DNA of 39,192 bases. Source: Gamarada debralockiae (taxonomy: Eukaryota; Ascomycota; Leotiomycetes; Helotiales; Hyphodiscaceae). Below, in pieces: positions 19,401 to 30,433 of this stretch. The position numbers were made by a program, and so were the translations under genes. The notes under the pieces are model-generated. The model was not told the origin of the DNA. It saw only the letters and a program-made list of their open reading frames with translations, and made no database searches. Position 1 is the first letter of the stretch, and every line of letters starts with the position of its first letter. Location of the stretch: the NCBI GenBank assembly GCA_002803225.1, contig NXFV01000354.1:1-39192 (forward strand), given 5' to 3'.

Positions 19401-20910
19401 TCAGGGTCTTAGCGGTCCATTCAATCTTCCTTCAAGATATCGAATCTCAGCATCTTGCTCCTCGATCATCTCCACATCCTCTTCAATCTTCTTTACAGCG
19501 CCCTCGATAATCTGCAGCGTGGTAGCCAACTGCGCGGCACTGGAGATAAACAGCAGGACCAGACTTACTCGAGTCTGGAAGGGGTAGCATACGGCTGCAC
19601 TCAAAGCTGTGACCAAACTCAGGAACAGGAGCCAGTGGAAGAGCTTCTTTGCCTTCTCATTGCCGACTTCGATGGTTTGCTCTCGAAGTAGCGGGATGAT
19701 CGTACAGTAGAGGCCAGCTATACCGATCAAAGCTGAGGAGATTGTTGACCAGAAGCCGCTGTCCACAGTTGGTATGGTACCTGGTGGCGAGCACTCCCAC
19801 GTAGAGACGCCAGCGGTGACAGCCCCCACAAGAGCGAGCGCTATCACATTTCCTAGAACGGCTTTTCTCTTTCCTAGCCCTTTCAAGAAAGGCCTTCCAT
19901 GGTCTTTTCGTTTGATTGACAACTCGTCGCCACTGTCTTTTAATTCGGCTCTGAAAACGACGATGAAAAGGCGGGCGGTCGTTGATTTCCGAGGATTGGA
20001 CGGTAGTTCCGTTCAAATGACCTTTTCGTGTGCCTCTGTTTTTCATACGCGTTGAATCTCGAGGTTCCTCCGACGAAGAGCTCCAAGATCCGGTTTTGGT
20101 GAGACGCCCCTGTAGATGCATTGCATCAGGTGGTTGGAGAAGTGGCTCCGATTTAATCTCTTCTGCTGCAAAAAACGTTTTAGAATGTGACAGTCTAACA
20201 ATAAAAGCGGGATTGAATGACTGACTTTCATACTCTTCGACAATCGCCTGATATTCCTGGATCAGAGCTGCCTTTTCCTTGAGGTATGCTACAAGCTCAC
20301 TCAAGCGCTCGCTCATCCCGGCGAACCTAGAAATTGGCTCCTCGATTTTCTGCAGCTCATAGTTGAAGTCTTCCCATGAATTCGCAATCACATCAACAGC
20401 ATCGCTAATCCATTTATCCTTGTCCTTCCACCAAAAGCACCGGTACTGATTTGGGAAGGCAGGATGGGGTCTGTTTAAAGAATCAAGATATCGTCGCCAA
20501 TGGTACTCTGTAGCCGAGCATTGGTGAAGTACAATTTTATGTACTCCATATGTATGCATATTATTGAGGCTATTGATGCTGCCCATGAGGTTATGTAGGC
20601 CGCCTCTCATGGCCTTAACACTGGAAGCTGTTCGGGGGTAAGCAAGACAAAAGCTGAGCCAGAAATCATCTTCGCCAACCTCCTTGAGGTTTTTGATGAT
20701 GCCGAATATCATCTTGGGGTCTGCGTACTCCCCATACTGCTCATGAAACTGTTCTCTAAGCGAAGCAATCAACGGCGCGTCCCCCATTTCGACCGCCACG
20801 ATGTGGTTATTGCTGCTCCGTTCCATGGATGGAGAGAGCGACGATTGTCGAGGATCATTTGGAAGTGGGAAGTCTGCTTCAGCTCTGGCGCCGCCTTCAT
20901 TTGTAGCCAT
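19401..20910 (-). CDS. Conserved-looking four-TM membrane protein with frame change
   Basis: The N-terminal frame starts at 20910. It encodes a soluble region with REQFHEQYGEYADPKMIFGI, a Trp-rich part (RCFWWKDKDKWISDAV) and a coiled-coil-like segment near ELVAYLKEKAALIQEYQ. A likely 60-bp intron (20166-20225, GTCAGT...TTGCAG) is divisible by three and therefore hidden in the open frame. After about 19990 the coding pattern moves to another frame that ends at 19401. That frame has four hydrophobic segments (starting near VIALALVGAV, FWSTISSALI, LFHWLLFLSL and RVSLVLLFIS) and a Glu-rich coiled coil. A good acceptor (TTTTCAG at about 19950) lies in between, but no donor gives a clean phase. Either a second intron with an atypical donor or a frameshift mutation is present. 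The layout of soluble helices followed by paired membrane helices resembles fungal SLATT-like proteins, but I cannot confirm the family. Confidence 0.55.
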
Positions 20911-22274
20911 AGTGGGCTATTCGAAAGCGATTGAGTTCGGATGAGACGTGAGTAGAAGTAATTATCCAACAATTGCTTGCGAGGCTAATACGACATACGA
21001 AGGTTGGATATTTGCCATGCACAGTCTCGAGGGAAAGTGGGACATCTTATTCGAGTTGCTCGACGTGCATTGAAGTGTGCCTTGAGCTCAGCCTTATGCA
21101 AGAAACTGTATGGACTAATACAAAAGCATCCTACTTGCATGACTCTACTTGGCAAGAATCAATGCCCAACTGAAGCTCGAATTTTGCGCCAGGACTCACC
21201 CTTGGTCACCTGGGCTTGCAATGGTGATAGGCCCTGAAAGAGCGGTGGAAGCCTAAATGTTGCCTCGCGGGAGCTACGAGCTTTAGCACCGGGCGTTCTA
21301 ACAGATGCTGAGACCGAGATGAGCGAGCCCGATGAGAGTGCTGGTGGCGACAGATAAAGAGACGAAGAGTATGATAAGCATGCGGACCCAAAACGGAAAG
21401 GGAAAAGGGCAAACGAAGCAGTCAAACAAGAGGAAGAAAGCACCTGCAACAAGCCACTTATCAAGAAGGTCTCTGCCAAGGAACGCCTGTTGAGCAGTAC
21501 TACTGCTGAGCCATGGCAAAATGATCTCGAACTCAACCGCACCTACTACTTCTGAGGCAGATGGTGATACTTCAGCCTTCAATCTTTGAAAAAAAAAAAA
21601 AAAAAAAATTTTTTGCCTGTGCACTCCACTGCTTCAGCGGGCTTCGGGCATCCATATAATGGAACGAGCAGTACGAAAAGATATGGGGAGAATTGACAAC
21701 TTCGTCAATTTAATAGGACAGACTGCAAATGCAGCAATGAGAGGCTGGTGAAGTCATAAGTGAGGCCGTGAGGAGTAACTGTAAGCTGTCAGAGTTGTAC
21801 CATGGCGGAGAACGTAGTTTCCATTGCTTGAATTTAGCCTCTTGTATATATACTGTACAGGGAGAGCGGATCATTCCTAACGTGGAATGATGAGATGGGC
21901 TTGCAAGAGGCTTTGGAAAGATGCCCGCTCGATCTTGACTTTCGCCACGATCTCTGGACCCCATTCTTCCTATCATCCTGCATCCTTCATGATACCATCA
22001 AATAGATCAGGAGTCATGCTATACTGTGCCGCGAAATTTCCCAGTATAGCCTGTAATGGATTCATCTGTGAGCGTGCCTCTGATGCCGTCTGCAATTTCA
22101 GAAAGCGCGGACTCATTCCTTTGCCAGATGTACACCACACAAAGGCTTCAGGACAAGGAGTCAGAGTTCCTGCTGTTGGGCGTATCCAAGCGACGAACGC
22201 AGAATTGCAGACCCGTACCTCGTCTAACCTATCGGTGACTCTGGCAAATATTCCTATGTCTTCAATCCACGCCT
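20911..22274. other. Gene-free stretch with poly-A tract
   Basis: The left end is the promoter side of the membrane protein gene; the right end is the 3' side of Trs20. In between are only short overlapping frames. A run of 21 A followed by six T lies at about 21588-21614. No gene can be supported. Confidence 0.45.
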
Positions 22275-22871
22275 TCACAGGAATTTCTTTCCCGCAGCAG
22301 CAACCCTGCTTCTGAATACCGGACTCTTGACCTCCATATTCACCTGGTAAAACGGGCTCATAATAGTCTTAATCCAGTTTTCGTAGACCTCTGTGAAGAA
22401 GGACTTGATAGCCTCTTCGGTCGCCGGAGATTCGGGGTTCGCAGCTATGGATGTGCTCGCACGGCTTGGGTTTGTCGTGGAAGGTTGAGAGGGGCAGTGC
22501 AGGAGAAGGAATTTGACGTCTAGAATCTTGTTAATTCTTTTCGAAGATGTAAAAATGGAGGGGATTCTTACTCCCAGCAGTTATCCAGCACGAGACGTAG
22601 TTGTTATAGAATCGATCGATGCGTTTGAGATACCTTGACTTCGTGTCAAAATGGATAGAAGAGGTGGTTAATAATGGCATTCATACATTTGCCCCGTACC
22701 CCATTGCACTTCCTCTACAATATCCAAGCTACTGTGGACGATGAATTGGTTCATATGTCGTGCTTGCTCTGCAAACCGCGCAACGCCATCTCCTCCCTGC
22801 TTTGCGGTACCAAACTCATATTCGAAGAGGGGATTATCCTGGGTGCCAATAATGGCAAAGTAATACGACAT
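22275..22871 (-). CDS. trs20: TRAPP complex subunit Trs20 / TRAPPC2 (sedlin), 163 aa
   Basis: Exons are 22871-22687, 22633-22572 and 22519-22275. Introns of 53 bp (22634-22686) and 52 bp (22520-22571, branch TTAAC) are in phases 2 and 1 (total 492 bases). The protein begins MSYYFAIIGTQDNPLFEYEF and continues with RHMNQFIVHSSLDIVEE, then WITAG, VKFLLLH, EEAIKSFFTEVYE and NPFYQ-like MSPFYQVNM. These are hallmarks of the longin-fold sedlin family. Trs20 is a core subunit of TRAPP complexes, which tether vesicles and activate Rab GTPases at the ER-Golgi and in autophagy. A Ser/Thr/Pro-rich insert lies between the LLLH strand and the C-terminal helices, where the human protein is shorter. It is divergent from mL60 with 163 bp between starts. 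Confidence 0.97.
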
Positions 22872-23034
22872 GGTTCGCTGTTGTTGAGAGTTGCGTTGTA
22901 GTGGGTTGTTGTGAAATTCGGGGAAGGTCGAGCGAAGCGGGATGTGATTGGTAGCGCAATTGATTTTCTTGGCGTCGATAATTCTTGAGCTGCTTCACAG
23001 GATCACTCTTCCACAACCTTCAGACACCACCACA
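22872..23034. promoter_or_regulatory. Bidirectional promoter Trs20/mL60
   Basis: Only 163 bp separate the two divergent start codons, so both housekeeping genes must share this region. It contains the CAACAACGAAC-type pyrimidine/purine runs common before fungal starts; no TATA box is evident. Confidence 0.6.
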
Positions 23035-23489
23035 ATGTTTGGAGCTTTCAGACCCACGAACTCGCTAAAGGGAGGTCTTCTATGGTACGTTTGATCCAAT
23101 TCCAATCGATTGGACCTCAGGAGGAGCTTGTGCTGACGGTAATGCTTCTACAGGAAGATCCCATGGCGACTCTCCAAATTCCAGAAAGCGCGACAACGGA
23201 AACGTTTACGAGCAGTTGATACAGTTGTTGCAGTGGTGGATCGTGCACTAGCTAAGAAGAGTATTACGACGAAGGCTGTGGAGAGATGGAAGGAGGAGAT
23301 GCCGACTGAACAGGAGATGTTGCCGAAGGACAAGTACACAATTTTTGATCGGAAGGAGAAGAAGTATAGGAAGGGCATTCACAGTGGGTTTCAAGACATG
23401 ATACTGAAGGTTTGAATAATGCTGACGAGATTGCAGAGCTTCCAAAGTGGACGAGGTTATCCCAACGACTCAACCCTCCTGGTTACTGA
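23035..23489 (+). CDS. mrpl31: Mitochondrial large ribosomal subunit protein mL60 (Mrpl31), 110 aa
   Basis: Exons are 23035-23084, 23154-23383 and 23437-23489. Introns of 69 bp (23085-23153, GTACGT...CTACAG) and 53 bp (23384-23436, GTGGGT...TTGCAG, branch CTGAC) are in phases 2 and 1 (total 333 bases). The protein starts MFGAFRPTN, followed by GGLLWKIPWRLSKFQKARQR, a central EEMPTEQEMLPKDKYTIFDR, and ends LPKWTRLSQRLNPPGY. This is the characteristic fungal mL60 (YmL31) pattern, including the basic Trp/Lys-rich start and the PPGY end. It is a fungus-specific component of the mitochondrial 54S subunit. The basic N-terminus can serve as the import signal. Confidence 0.96.
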
Positions 23490-23748
23490 TCGAGTGCAGC
23501 GGAATGTTTGGGAGCAGAAGTGTATGATACAGATGGGCATACAGACGGATGTATAGAAGTAGCATGGGCGGCGTTATGGCATGGCGTGTACATCAGGAAG
23601 GATCTCAATGTCATACGCTGTCAGGCTCAAATGAAGACCGATTCCTTTGCAGATGCATAGTCCTCCTGAAATCACCATAGAAGGGTAAATAGGACCCTGG
23701 ACTTTTCCCATACGCCTCCCCAACGCCCAAAAGCACCATCCGGGATAT

Positions 23749-24416
23749 CTATCTACCCTTGCCGTACTCCTCTTCCTCCTTCAGTCTCTCCGCCTGGATA
23801 GCTCTACCAAGACCTCCTCTGCCTTCATCATATTCCTCGCGGTACTCGTCGCGCACCTGGCCCCCAGACTTTCCTCTGCCATATTGCCTTCCCTCCTGAA
23901 ATCCAGGGTCTAAATCCGTTCGAATGATACGCTCATCAAGCTTCGTGCCCCCAATATATTTCATGCAGTCAAGCGCATCCTGGTGAGTGTAGTATTCCAC
24001 GAAGCAGAATCCACAAGGCGTCTTGTTGAATCTGTCCAAGCCCATGATTAACCTCTTGATCTCTCCGCATTTCGCAAAGAGCTCGTGAATCTGTTCTTCG
24101 GTTGTGTAGAAGGACCTGCAGAGGTGTAAGCTTCCGTTCCAAAAGTAAATAGAGTTAGGACCTGGGTACTTACAGATTTCCCACATAAAGGGTTGTAGCA
24201 TCCTTCAGTGGGTCTTCAGCTGGCTCCTCCGGTGTGCGTTCCCTTCCGATTTCCTCATCCCTATCGTACTTGCGCTTCTTGTTCTGAAGGGGAGGTCCCA
24301 TGTTAGGCCGGCCCGCAATTGAGCAAGAAAACAATAATTGAGTCACTTACTCTGCTTTGATAGTAAGCACTGGGCTTATCAAGCCTGTCAACAGTGTTTC
24401 GTACCGCTGCTGGCAT
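23749..24416 (-). CDS. cbc2: Nuclear cap-binding complex subunit 2 (CBP20), 180 aa
   Basis: Exons are 24416-24351, 24283-24174 and 24115-23749. Introns of 67 bp (24284-24350) and 58 bp (24116-24173) are in phases 0 and 2 (total 543 bases). The RRM carries RNP2 LYVGNL (54-59) and RNP1 GFCFVEYY (94-101), framed by the CBP20-specific [17 protein letters not shown] and [16 protein letters not shown]-terminal tail has [18 protein letters not shown]. These residues bind the 7-methylguanosine cap together with the large subunit CBP80, acting in splicing, export and decay of nuclear transcripts. Length matches the family. The gene is divergent from Nup82 over 245 bp. Confidence 0.97.
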
Positions 24417-24661
24417 GTTTGTTGTCGTGCAAGTTTGATAAACACGCTTGGTCTTGTTCTCTTTGAGAGCTCCGTTTCGACGCGCTAGCGAGTGAATTCC
24501 TTTGGCGGCACGTCAAACCTCTAAGAGCTGGAACGTTGTCAACAACTTAAAACCAACAATCAACTTCTCGCTTGTCGCATCATAATTTGCTCATGACTTT
24601 TCCATAATTCGAAAAGGTGAGGAAGCTTCTGGAGCTCCTACGAGCTTGCAACCCTTCGAAA
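24417..24661. promoter_or_regulatory. Bidirectional promoter CBP20/Nup82
   Basis: A 245-bp interval between the divergent start codons of two nuclear RNA-export-related genes, presumably a shared promoter. No specific operator recognised. Confidence 0.55.
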
Positions 24662-27312
24662 ATGCCGAAAATTACGAGCTACACTCCTGCATGGCTCTCC
24701 AAGCCAAATCCCGGCCACGACATCTTCACAGCACCTTCTACGCCGAGCTTGAATCTGAGCAGCAAGAAGAACTCAAAACCTGGCCCTCGTCGAACGATTG
24801 CTCACCGTGGAACGGAGGTATTCATAGCTGTTGGGAGGGAAATACGATGGGCGGATCTTGTTTACCTCAAGGAAGCCTGGGAGCACAAGGAGCAGAGAAA
24901 GAAGAGCTTTGGAAAGGCAAAGGACAGAGATAATCAGTTCGAGGAAGATCACGCCCAAGGATACCGGGTATGTTGCGCAAAACTCCAACTGCTGGTATAA
25001 ATACTAACCCTTGATAGACAATCAAAGCCCCAGTCGCAGACGACATAAAGCAACTCATTATCTCGCCAAATGCCAACTATCTTGCCATTTTAACCACCCA
25101 TACTGTCCATATCGCCATTCTTCCCGAACCCTCCCACCTCACGGCTCCTGATACTGGTCCCATGCGACTCAAGACATACACATTAGGACCAACAACTCAT
25201 GTCACATCTCAGTCTGCTGTTGCTTCTGCCTTGTGGCATCCGCTGGGAGTTAATGGAACATGCTTGGTTACTGTCACAGAAGATGCTGTGGTACGGGTTT
25301 GGGAGCTGGCTACTTCGGATCGCTGGTCTTTTGACCGGCCAACGCTTGCTATCGACCTCCAAAAACTGGCAGACGGAACATCACTGGATCAAGATTTTGG
25401 CGCCTCAGTATCGGGAATGAAGAAAGGCTTTTCACCGGATTCCTTCGAAATGGAGGTAGCATCAGCGTGTTTTGCGGGCAGAGGATCGGGAGGGTGGTCC
25501 CCAATGACACTCTGGATTGCTATGAGAGAAGGGGATGTGTATGCGCTGTGTCCACTTCTTCCTGAGAAGTGGTCTCCACCACCGACTCTGATACCTTCAT
25601 TATCAGTCTCGATTGTTGCTAAGGTTGCAGCCATGGAAGACGACCCGACGATATCTCAAGAGAGCAAGCTCCTGGCTCAGCAACAACTAGCGTGGATGTC
25701 AGATATTGATGACCAAGACCCAATGCATATCGAAGCCGGCATTGGGGAGCCTGCAGCAGAAGTCTACTTGAGACCAAGCAGACCAGGTCGGGTACCAAAA
25801 TTACAAGGGCCTTTCGATTTTGAACTGGCCCCCGAACAGTCGGAAGACGAGCTTGACAGTCTGCTCAGCGATATCTACGTGATTGGTGCGAAGATTGACG
25901 CGGATGAATTAATGGATGGAGAAGAGGACGACCTTGAAATGGATGAAGTTGATCAGGAAGGATTGTCTATGAGCGTCGTCTGCTTACTAACGAGCAGCGG
26001 TCGACTCTCAATATGCCTGGATCTTGACGGAGTTGAAGCACAATGGTTGCCAAAGTCCAAGTCCAAAGTTCTACGGTTCATTGAACAAGCCGACCCTCCA
26101 TCACTGTTGACATTTCAAACCCTCGACACTTTGCACAATGCCGAGGTATGGGATGGTAATTGGCCAATGTTCAGTCACGATGCGACCTCAAGATACTCCT
26201 TCTATGTCACAAGTACGTCGAGTGTAACCTTCATATCCCTCCCCTGGGCATTTCGACTAGAGAACGAGTTAAATGGGGTCTCAGCCGGCGCAGACTTCCG
26301 AATTGATCTCCTCGCTAAGCAAGGCTCAATTCGAGAGCGTATCTATTCCCAGAAGATGGAAGACCGTTCAGCACCTCTCGCAGCATGCGTAGTAACTCAA
26401 GACCCCGATCTTGGGTACTTTCTTCTCACAGCAACCCCACATGGTCCAATCGCTGTCACTTTTGAGACTGCGGAAATGGAGTTTGACCTTTTCCGCAGAG
26501 CTCGATCGCCTACTTATGATTCGGAACCTGACAAACCCTTGATTCTCTACGAACCACGACCTGTATACGAACCTGCGCATGCTCTCGAGATACGCTCCGC
26601 ATTGCCCTCGTTACTGGAAAAATTGAAGCACAGCAAATACAAGCGATTGTTGCAAGAAGAGGTCCGATTATCACCAGCTACCCTAACAATCTTGACCGAT
26701 GCCCACAAGCTACTCAGCGAGGAGACGCATCGATTGGGGACTGCTGCTGCAGAGCTTTTCAGAAAATGTGTGCGGCTGCAAATCGATCTGAAGAATCATA
26801 TTCAGAAAGCAAATGAGGTGGCTTCCCGCGTCGAGGCTGTCACAGGAGAAGACGTTGATGAGGGGCCGACAACATCAAGTAACGACATCATGGTGGAGCG
26901 AATAAAAGCTGCGAAGGACAGACAGCAGCAGATCACAGACCGCTTAGAGAAGCTCCGGAAACGAATCGCAAAGGGAACGAGCCGAGAATTGAGCGACAAG
27001 GAGAGAGCATGGGTGGAAGAGGTCAATGTTCTGGAGAGCAAAGTGCTTGGAGTTGGAGAGCAAAGTGGATCTTCCGAAACAGAATCGAAAGAACCCTGGG
27101 CACGATACGAGAAAATCGAGCAGCTGAAGGACAATTTGTTGGAGCAGGTGAAGGAACTTTCCGATGACGAGGAAGGGGCCACGTCTACAAGTGTCAAGGT
27201 TCCATCCGAGATCAGAAAGGCGAAAATGGGCCAGATTATGAATTTGTTGGACAGGGAAACTGCCTTGGTTGAGGGGGCCAAGAACCGACTAGAAAAGCTG
27301 AGTCTGTCTTAG
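24662..27312 (+). CDS. nup82: Nucleoporin Nup82 (NUP88 family), 866 aa
   Basis: Exons are 24662-24967 and 25018-27312, with one 50-bp intron (GTATGT...GATAG, branch CTAAC, phase 0). Residues ~45-600 form a WD-type propeller region. It includes EVFIAVGREIRWADL, an acidic/basic insert, IKQLIISPNANYLAILTTHTVHI and a clear SALWHPLG...VTEDAVVRVWEL. From ~655 to the end the protein is predicted coiled coil, rich in Lys/Glu (e.g. DRQQQITDRLEKLRKRIAKG). This propeller-plus-coiled-coil layout and size match fungal Nup82, the cytoplasmic-side scaffold that with Nup159 and Nsp1 supports mRNA export. The start is the ATG at 24662; an earlier GTG at 24617 is in frame but not needed. It shares its promoter with CBP20. 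Confidence 0.93.
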
Positions 27313-27567
27313 AGTATCTATGAAAGTGTTGGAGATATGTGTATCATCACTCTGCGTACTTGGAATTCGTGTTGTATGTTCAGCAATTCTGTGCTTAATA
27401 ATGTGGGCATAGGTGATGCGAGCTGCATCCCATCCCTTGGGCGCCTAAAGTAAGAGCTATCGTACGCATTGAGTTCCATCTGAGTGCTTCTCTTGCAACT
27501 ATTCCTGACTGCCCAATCATGCATTTCAACGCCTTTCCACTTGCTCTACATCGTCGACCTCCTTCCG

Positions 27568-28006
27568 GTCTCCAAACCCGGAGAAGTCAAACTACAATCC
27601 GCCAACGCTCTCGACGATCCATACGTCAACGTCAAATTCTTCGCCGATGATCTTGATTTGATTGCTATGCGTGACGGTGTTCGGTTTGTGGATGATATTT
27701 TGATGAATGGTGATGGGGTGAAGGATATTATTCAAGAGGACTATCCTTGGCCTATGCCTAGGTTCTCGGATGAGGCTATGAATAAGATGATTCTTGAGCC
27801 ATCACAAACTGGATTTCGTACGTTACATCCATTCCCCTACTCCTGGTTTGAAGGTGGTTGACATCGCCGTGGACCCCTTGCGGTCCGCGAGACTGTCCAA
27901 GAGCATCGAACAAGGTGTTGTTGATGGGAAGCTGAGGGACCATGGTGTCAAGAACTTGCGGATCATTGACGCCTCTGTCTTCCCTGTCATCCCTGATTCC
28001 AGGATA
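27568..28006 (+). pseudogene. GMC oxidoreductase C-terminal relic
   Basis: Two frames in succession resemble the C-terminal substrate domain of glucose-methanol-choline oxidoreductases. The first reads 'SKPGEVKLQSANALDDPYVNVKFF' then 'GVRFVDDIL' (27568 to ~27825). The second reads 'VVDGKLRDHGVKNLRIIDASVFPVIPDSRI' (to ~28006). The usual HPxGTxxMG segment between them is missing, the frame changes, and the whole FAD-binding half is absent. The family oxidises alcohols with FAD. A dead fragment. Confidence 0.75.
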
Positions 28007-28574
28007 CGACCTGTACTAATTGGCTTGGAAGAGAGATACCACTTGAATGGAATGTGAATTAGGGCGACGACTCCCTTCATCAGCTCATCACACTCGCCAT
28101 TTGAGTGGTAGACCACCACCTCGCTTAATACCAGAAGGACTCCCATCCGAAAGTCAATCGCCGCCACCTTCTTCCAGTCACAGGGGATATCAATTGGCCC
28201 ATTTACATGAGATTAACGGCAAGGATTTTCACGCACCTCGTGCTATCATCTCTCTATCTCTCGGGGGAGATCAAAACTTGAACCCAAAGGCTTGCGAGAA
28301 GTGGCTGGCGTCATGCCCTGCGCTTGTCAAGTTTGCCAAAGTGGAGGCAGTGTACAGTACAAAAGCTTCTCGACACTTCTACTTCTCTCTATTCCAGTTT
28401 TAATATGGAGTCTACTTTCAAATGTACTTGCTTGTTCTTTTGTGCGATATGTCACTTCGATGGACCTGTTGCGTCCGACCATGAAATTCACAAACGTGGG
28501 AGCAGCGGACTAAAGCATCTGCTTTCGTAAAACCTGCGAGGTTTTCTGAGGCCTCCCAATGATAAGACGTCTTT
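28007..28574. other. Gene-free stretch between two relics
   Basis: Short frames in several phases, none with a domain. Probably decayed sequence between the GMC relic and the zinc-cluster relic. Confidence 0.4.
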
Positions 28575-28757
28575 ATGGGACACTCAACTCGAATATGTAC
28601 TCGGTGCAAGGACAGAATGAAAAAAAGTGACGGTTCGCAGCCATCCTGTAAAGCTTGTGAGCGCAAGGGCAAGGTTTGTGTATACGAAATTTCCGATCAC
28701 AGGGTGATTGTTATGGAGAGCTACCTGAAATCACTGGAGCAAAGACACGGTAAATGA
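28575..28757 (+). pseudogene. Zn2Cys6 regulator relic, third Cys lost
   Basis: The 60-codon frame has the zinc-cluster spacing C-X2-C-X6-[S]-X6-C-X2-C-X6-C (CTRCKDRMKKS...CKACERKGKVC). The third ligand is Ser, so a normal binuclear cluster cannot form. The linker that follows (MESYLKSLEQR) resembles the usual dimerisation start and then ends in a stop. Downstream to ~29330, other frames contain short acidic, protein-like pieces, but no continuous gene remains. Confidence 0.65.
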
Positions 28758-29432
28758 CTTAACGAGATGATAATCCTGCAGAATCACGATAGATGAAGGT
28801 TAATGTGAAGCTAATATTTATCGTCAACTAGAAGCAGCACCAATGGTACTCAGGGCTAAGACACCAACCCTATAACTCCTAGGCAAGATGTCGGTTCCTC
28901 CGCAGGTCACGGCTATGAGGAGCCAGCGAATCCATCCACAATATTCAAAGTCTCCGACAACGGTCTGTATAGAGCTCCTTCGGATAAACCGGCCAAAATT
29001 GCCAATGATCCTACCTTTCAAGCAGAACATAACTAGGACGCAACTTCGTCGACACCTATTTCTCACCACCAGAAGTCCCCTCCGAAACTGGAACCCAACC
29101 CCAAGACTGGATCTTCAACTTCGATTCCCCAGTCCTACCCCCCAACTCGCAGGAACGTCATCCCAATGTAGATCCCGCGAGTCGTGGGATGCTCTCTAAT
29201 AAAACTACTGCCAAATAGTCATTTTATGGCAGAAATGCCTCTGGACGATGACGACTTTACGTTATGGGGTATGGATAGAGTGTCGAGCCATTTCCAGGAT
29301 CCGGCGAGACAACATTAGATGATAAGAAGGTCCGGCCGGGCTCGAGTGAGAGAATGAATTACTCACTGTCTTGCGGGACTGAAACTTCTGCGCCAAACAT
29401 ATTCAAGATCGAGAGTCAAGACGAGAAATGAT

Positions 29433-29850
29433 TTGAGACACCCGAAACGAATTCTCGACGAAGAGCCTGCCATAGACTCTCAAACCATGTCTAAATCTCT
29501 CGACCTCTCTCCGAAATCACGTCAAATCAGAATCACGAACAAGCTCGCTCAGCAGGGCTACCCAGAGAAATATTGGGGGGCAATCGCAGATATAGCGGAC
29601 AACGGCGAACGCAGACGAATCCAAAACCGGACAGCCCAAAGAAAATACCTTCAGTAAACTTCTTCCTCTCTTCTGCGTTTCGATTCCGGGATGACTGGCA
29701 GAGTTATTGTTGTATAGACGATGACCTTGAACGACGGATCGAGAATCTCGACAGACGAGCAGAAGCAGAAGCAACCACAAGTGATACGAACCTTGCTGAA
29801 GAGCCTCCAGGAACGTCCTTGGCTGATGCAACTTGGAAGCAGTACTAAGC
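29433..29850 (+). pseudogene. bZIP-like transcription factor relic
   Basis: A frame ending near 29657 has GERRRIQNRTAQRKY, matching the fungal bZIP basic-region pattern RRRIQNRxAQRxYR. It then stops. A different frame from ~29719 reads DDDLERRIENLDRRAEAEA, like the start of the following zipper. A GT...TAG interval (about 29654-29718) lies between them, but phases do not join without a stop. So this is either a broken gene or a badly resolved splice. The start of the first frame (29433) has no clear promoter. Confidence 0.5.
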
Positions 29851-30433
29851 ATTATAAACCCCCCCGAAAGATAGTGCTTCTACGCTCTATAAACTATCTA
29901 CGGTCCCGACACTCCTGGTCTCGGAAGACAAGCGCAGCAGTGAGGGCCCTCATGGCAGCTATATCCCGCTGCGAAGAAGTGAGTTAAGCGCAAGAGATGT
30001 TCGCTTGCCTAGAAGTGTGGTCCCTGGCACTGGATATGCGGCGTCTGTCATGTCGAGTGGTAACATGAATAGTATTAGAGGAAGAGCGAAAGAGAACGCC
30101 TGCGGGAGCGGATGGGTACGGCATAGTGAAGTTTCGTCGGCAAAGAAATGGCTGAAAGAATAGAAAGATAAGGCTTCTCCAGCTACTCTAGAACAAGATA
30201 TGCATACTTTTCGGGTGAATTAGCTTGCACTACTGGTACTGATTCGGGTATTAGGGAGCGGCCATTTTGCGGTTATCATCTCTTTGCATGGAGTCAGGGA
30301 GATTTGTCGATATCTGCTCGGGGGTTGATGGCTTCCGTCTAGATTTAGGTCAATACGAAGTTGAGGGGGAGATCCAAAATGGCCAGAAAGTGCTTTCGCT
30401 TATAATCGTCAGACTGTTGCTGTCTTCCATTGC
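29851..30433. other. Gene-free stretch
   Basis: Short frames only. The right end is the 3' side of the zinc-cluster regulator. Nothing else recognisable. Confidence 0.4.

Noticed and set aside
26802..27281. 159-aa minus-strand Ser-rich frame over the end of Nup82
   Set aside because: Antisense shadow of the Lys/Glu-rich coiled coil; the Ser-rich composition is the expected complement.
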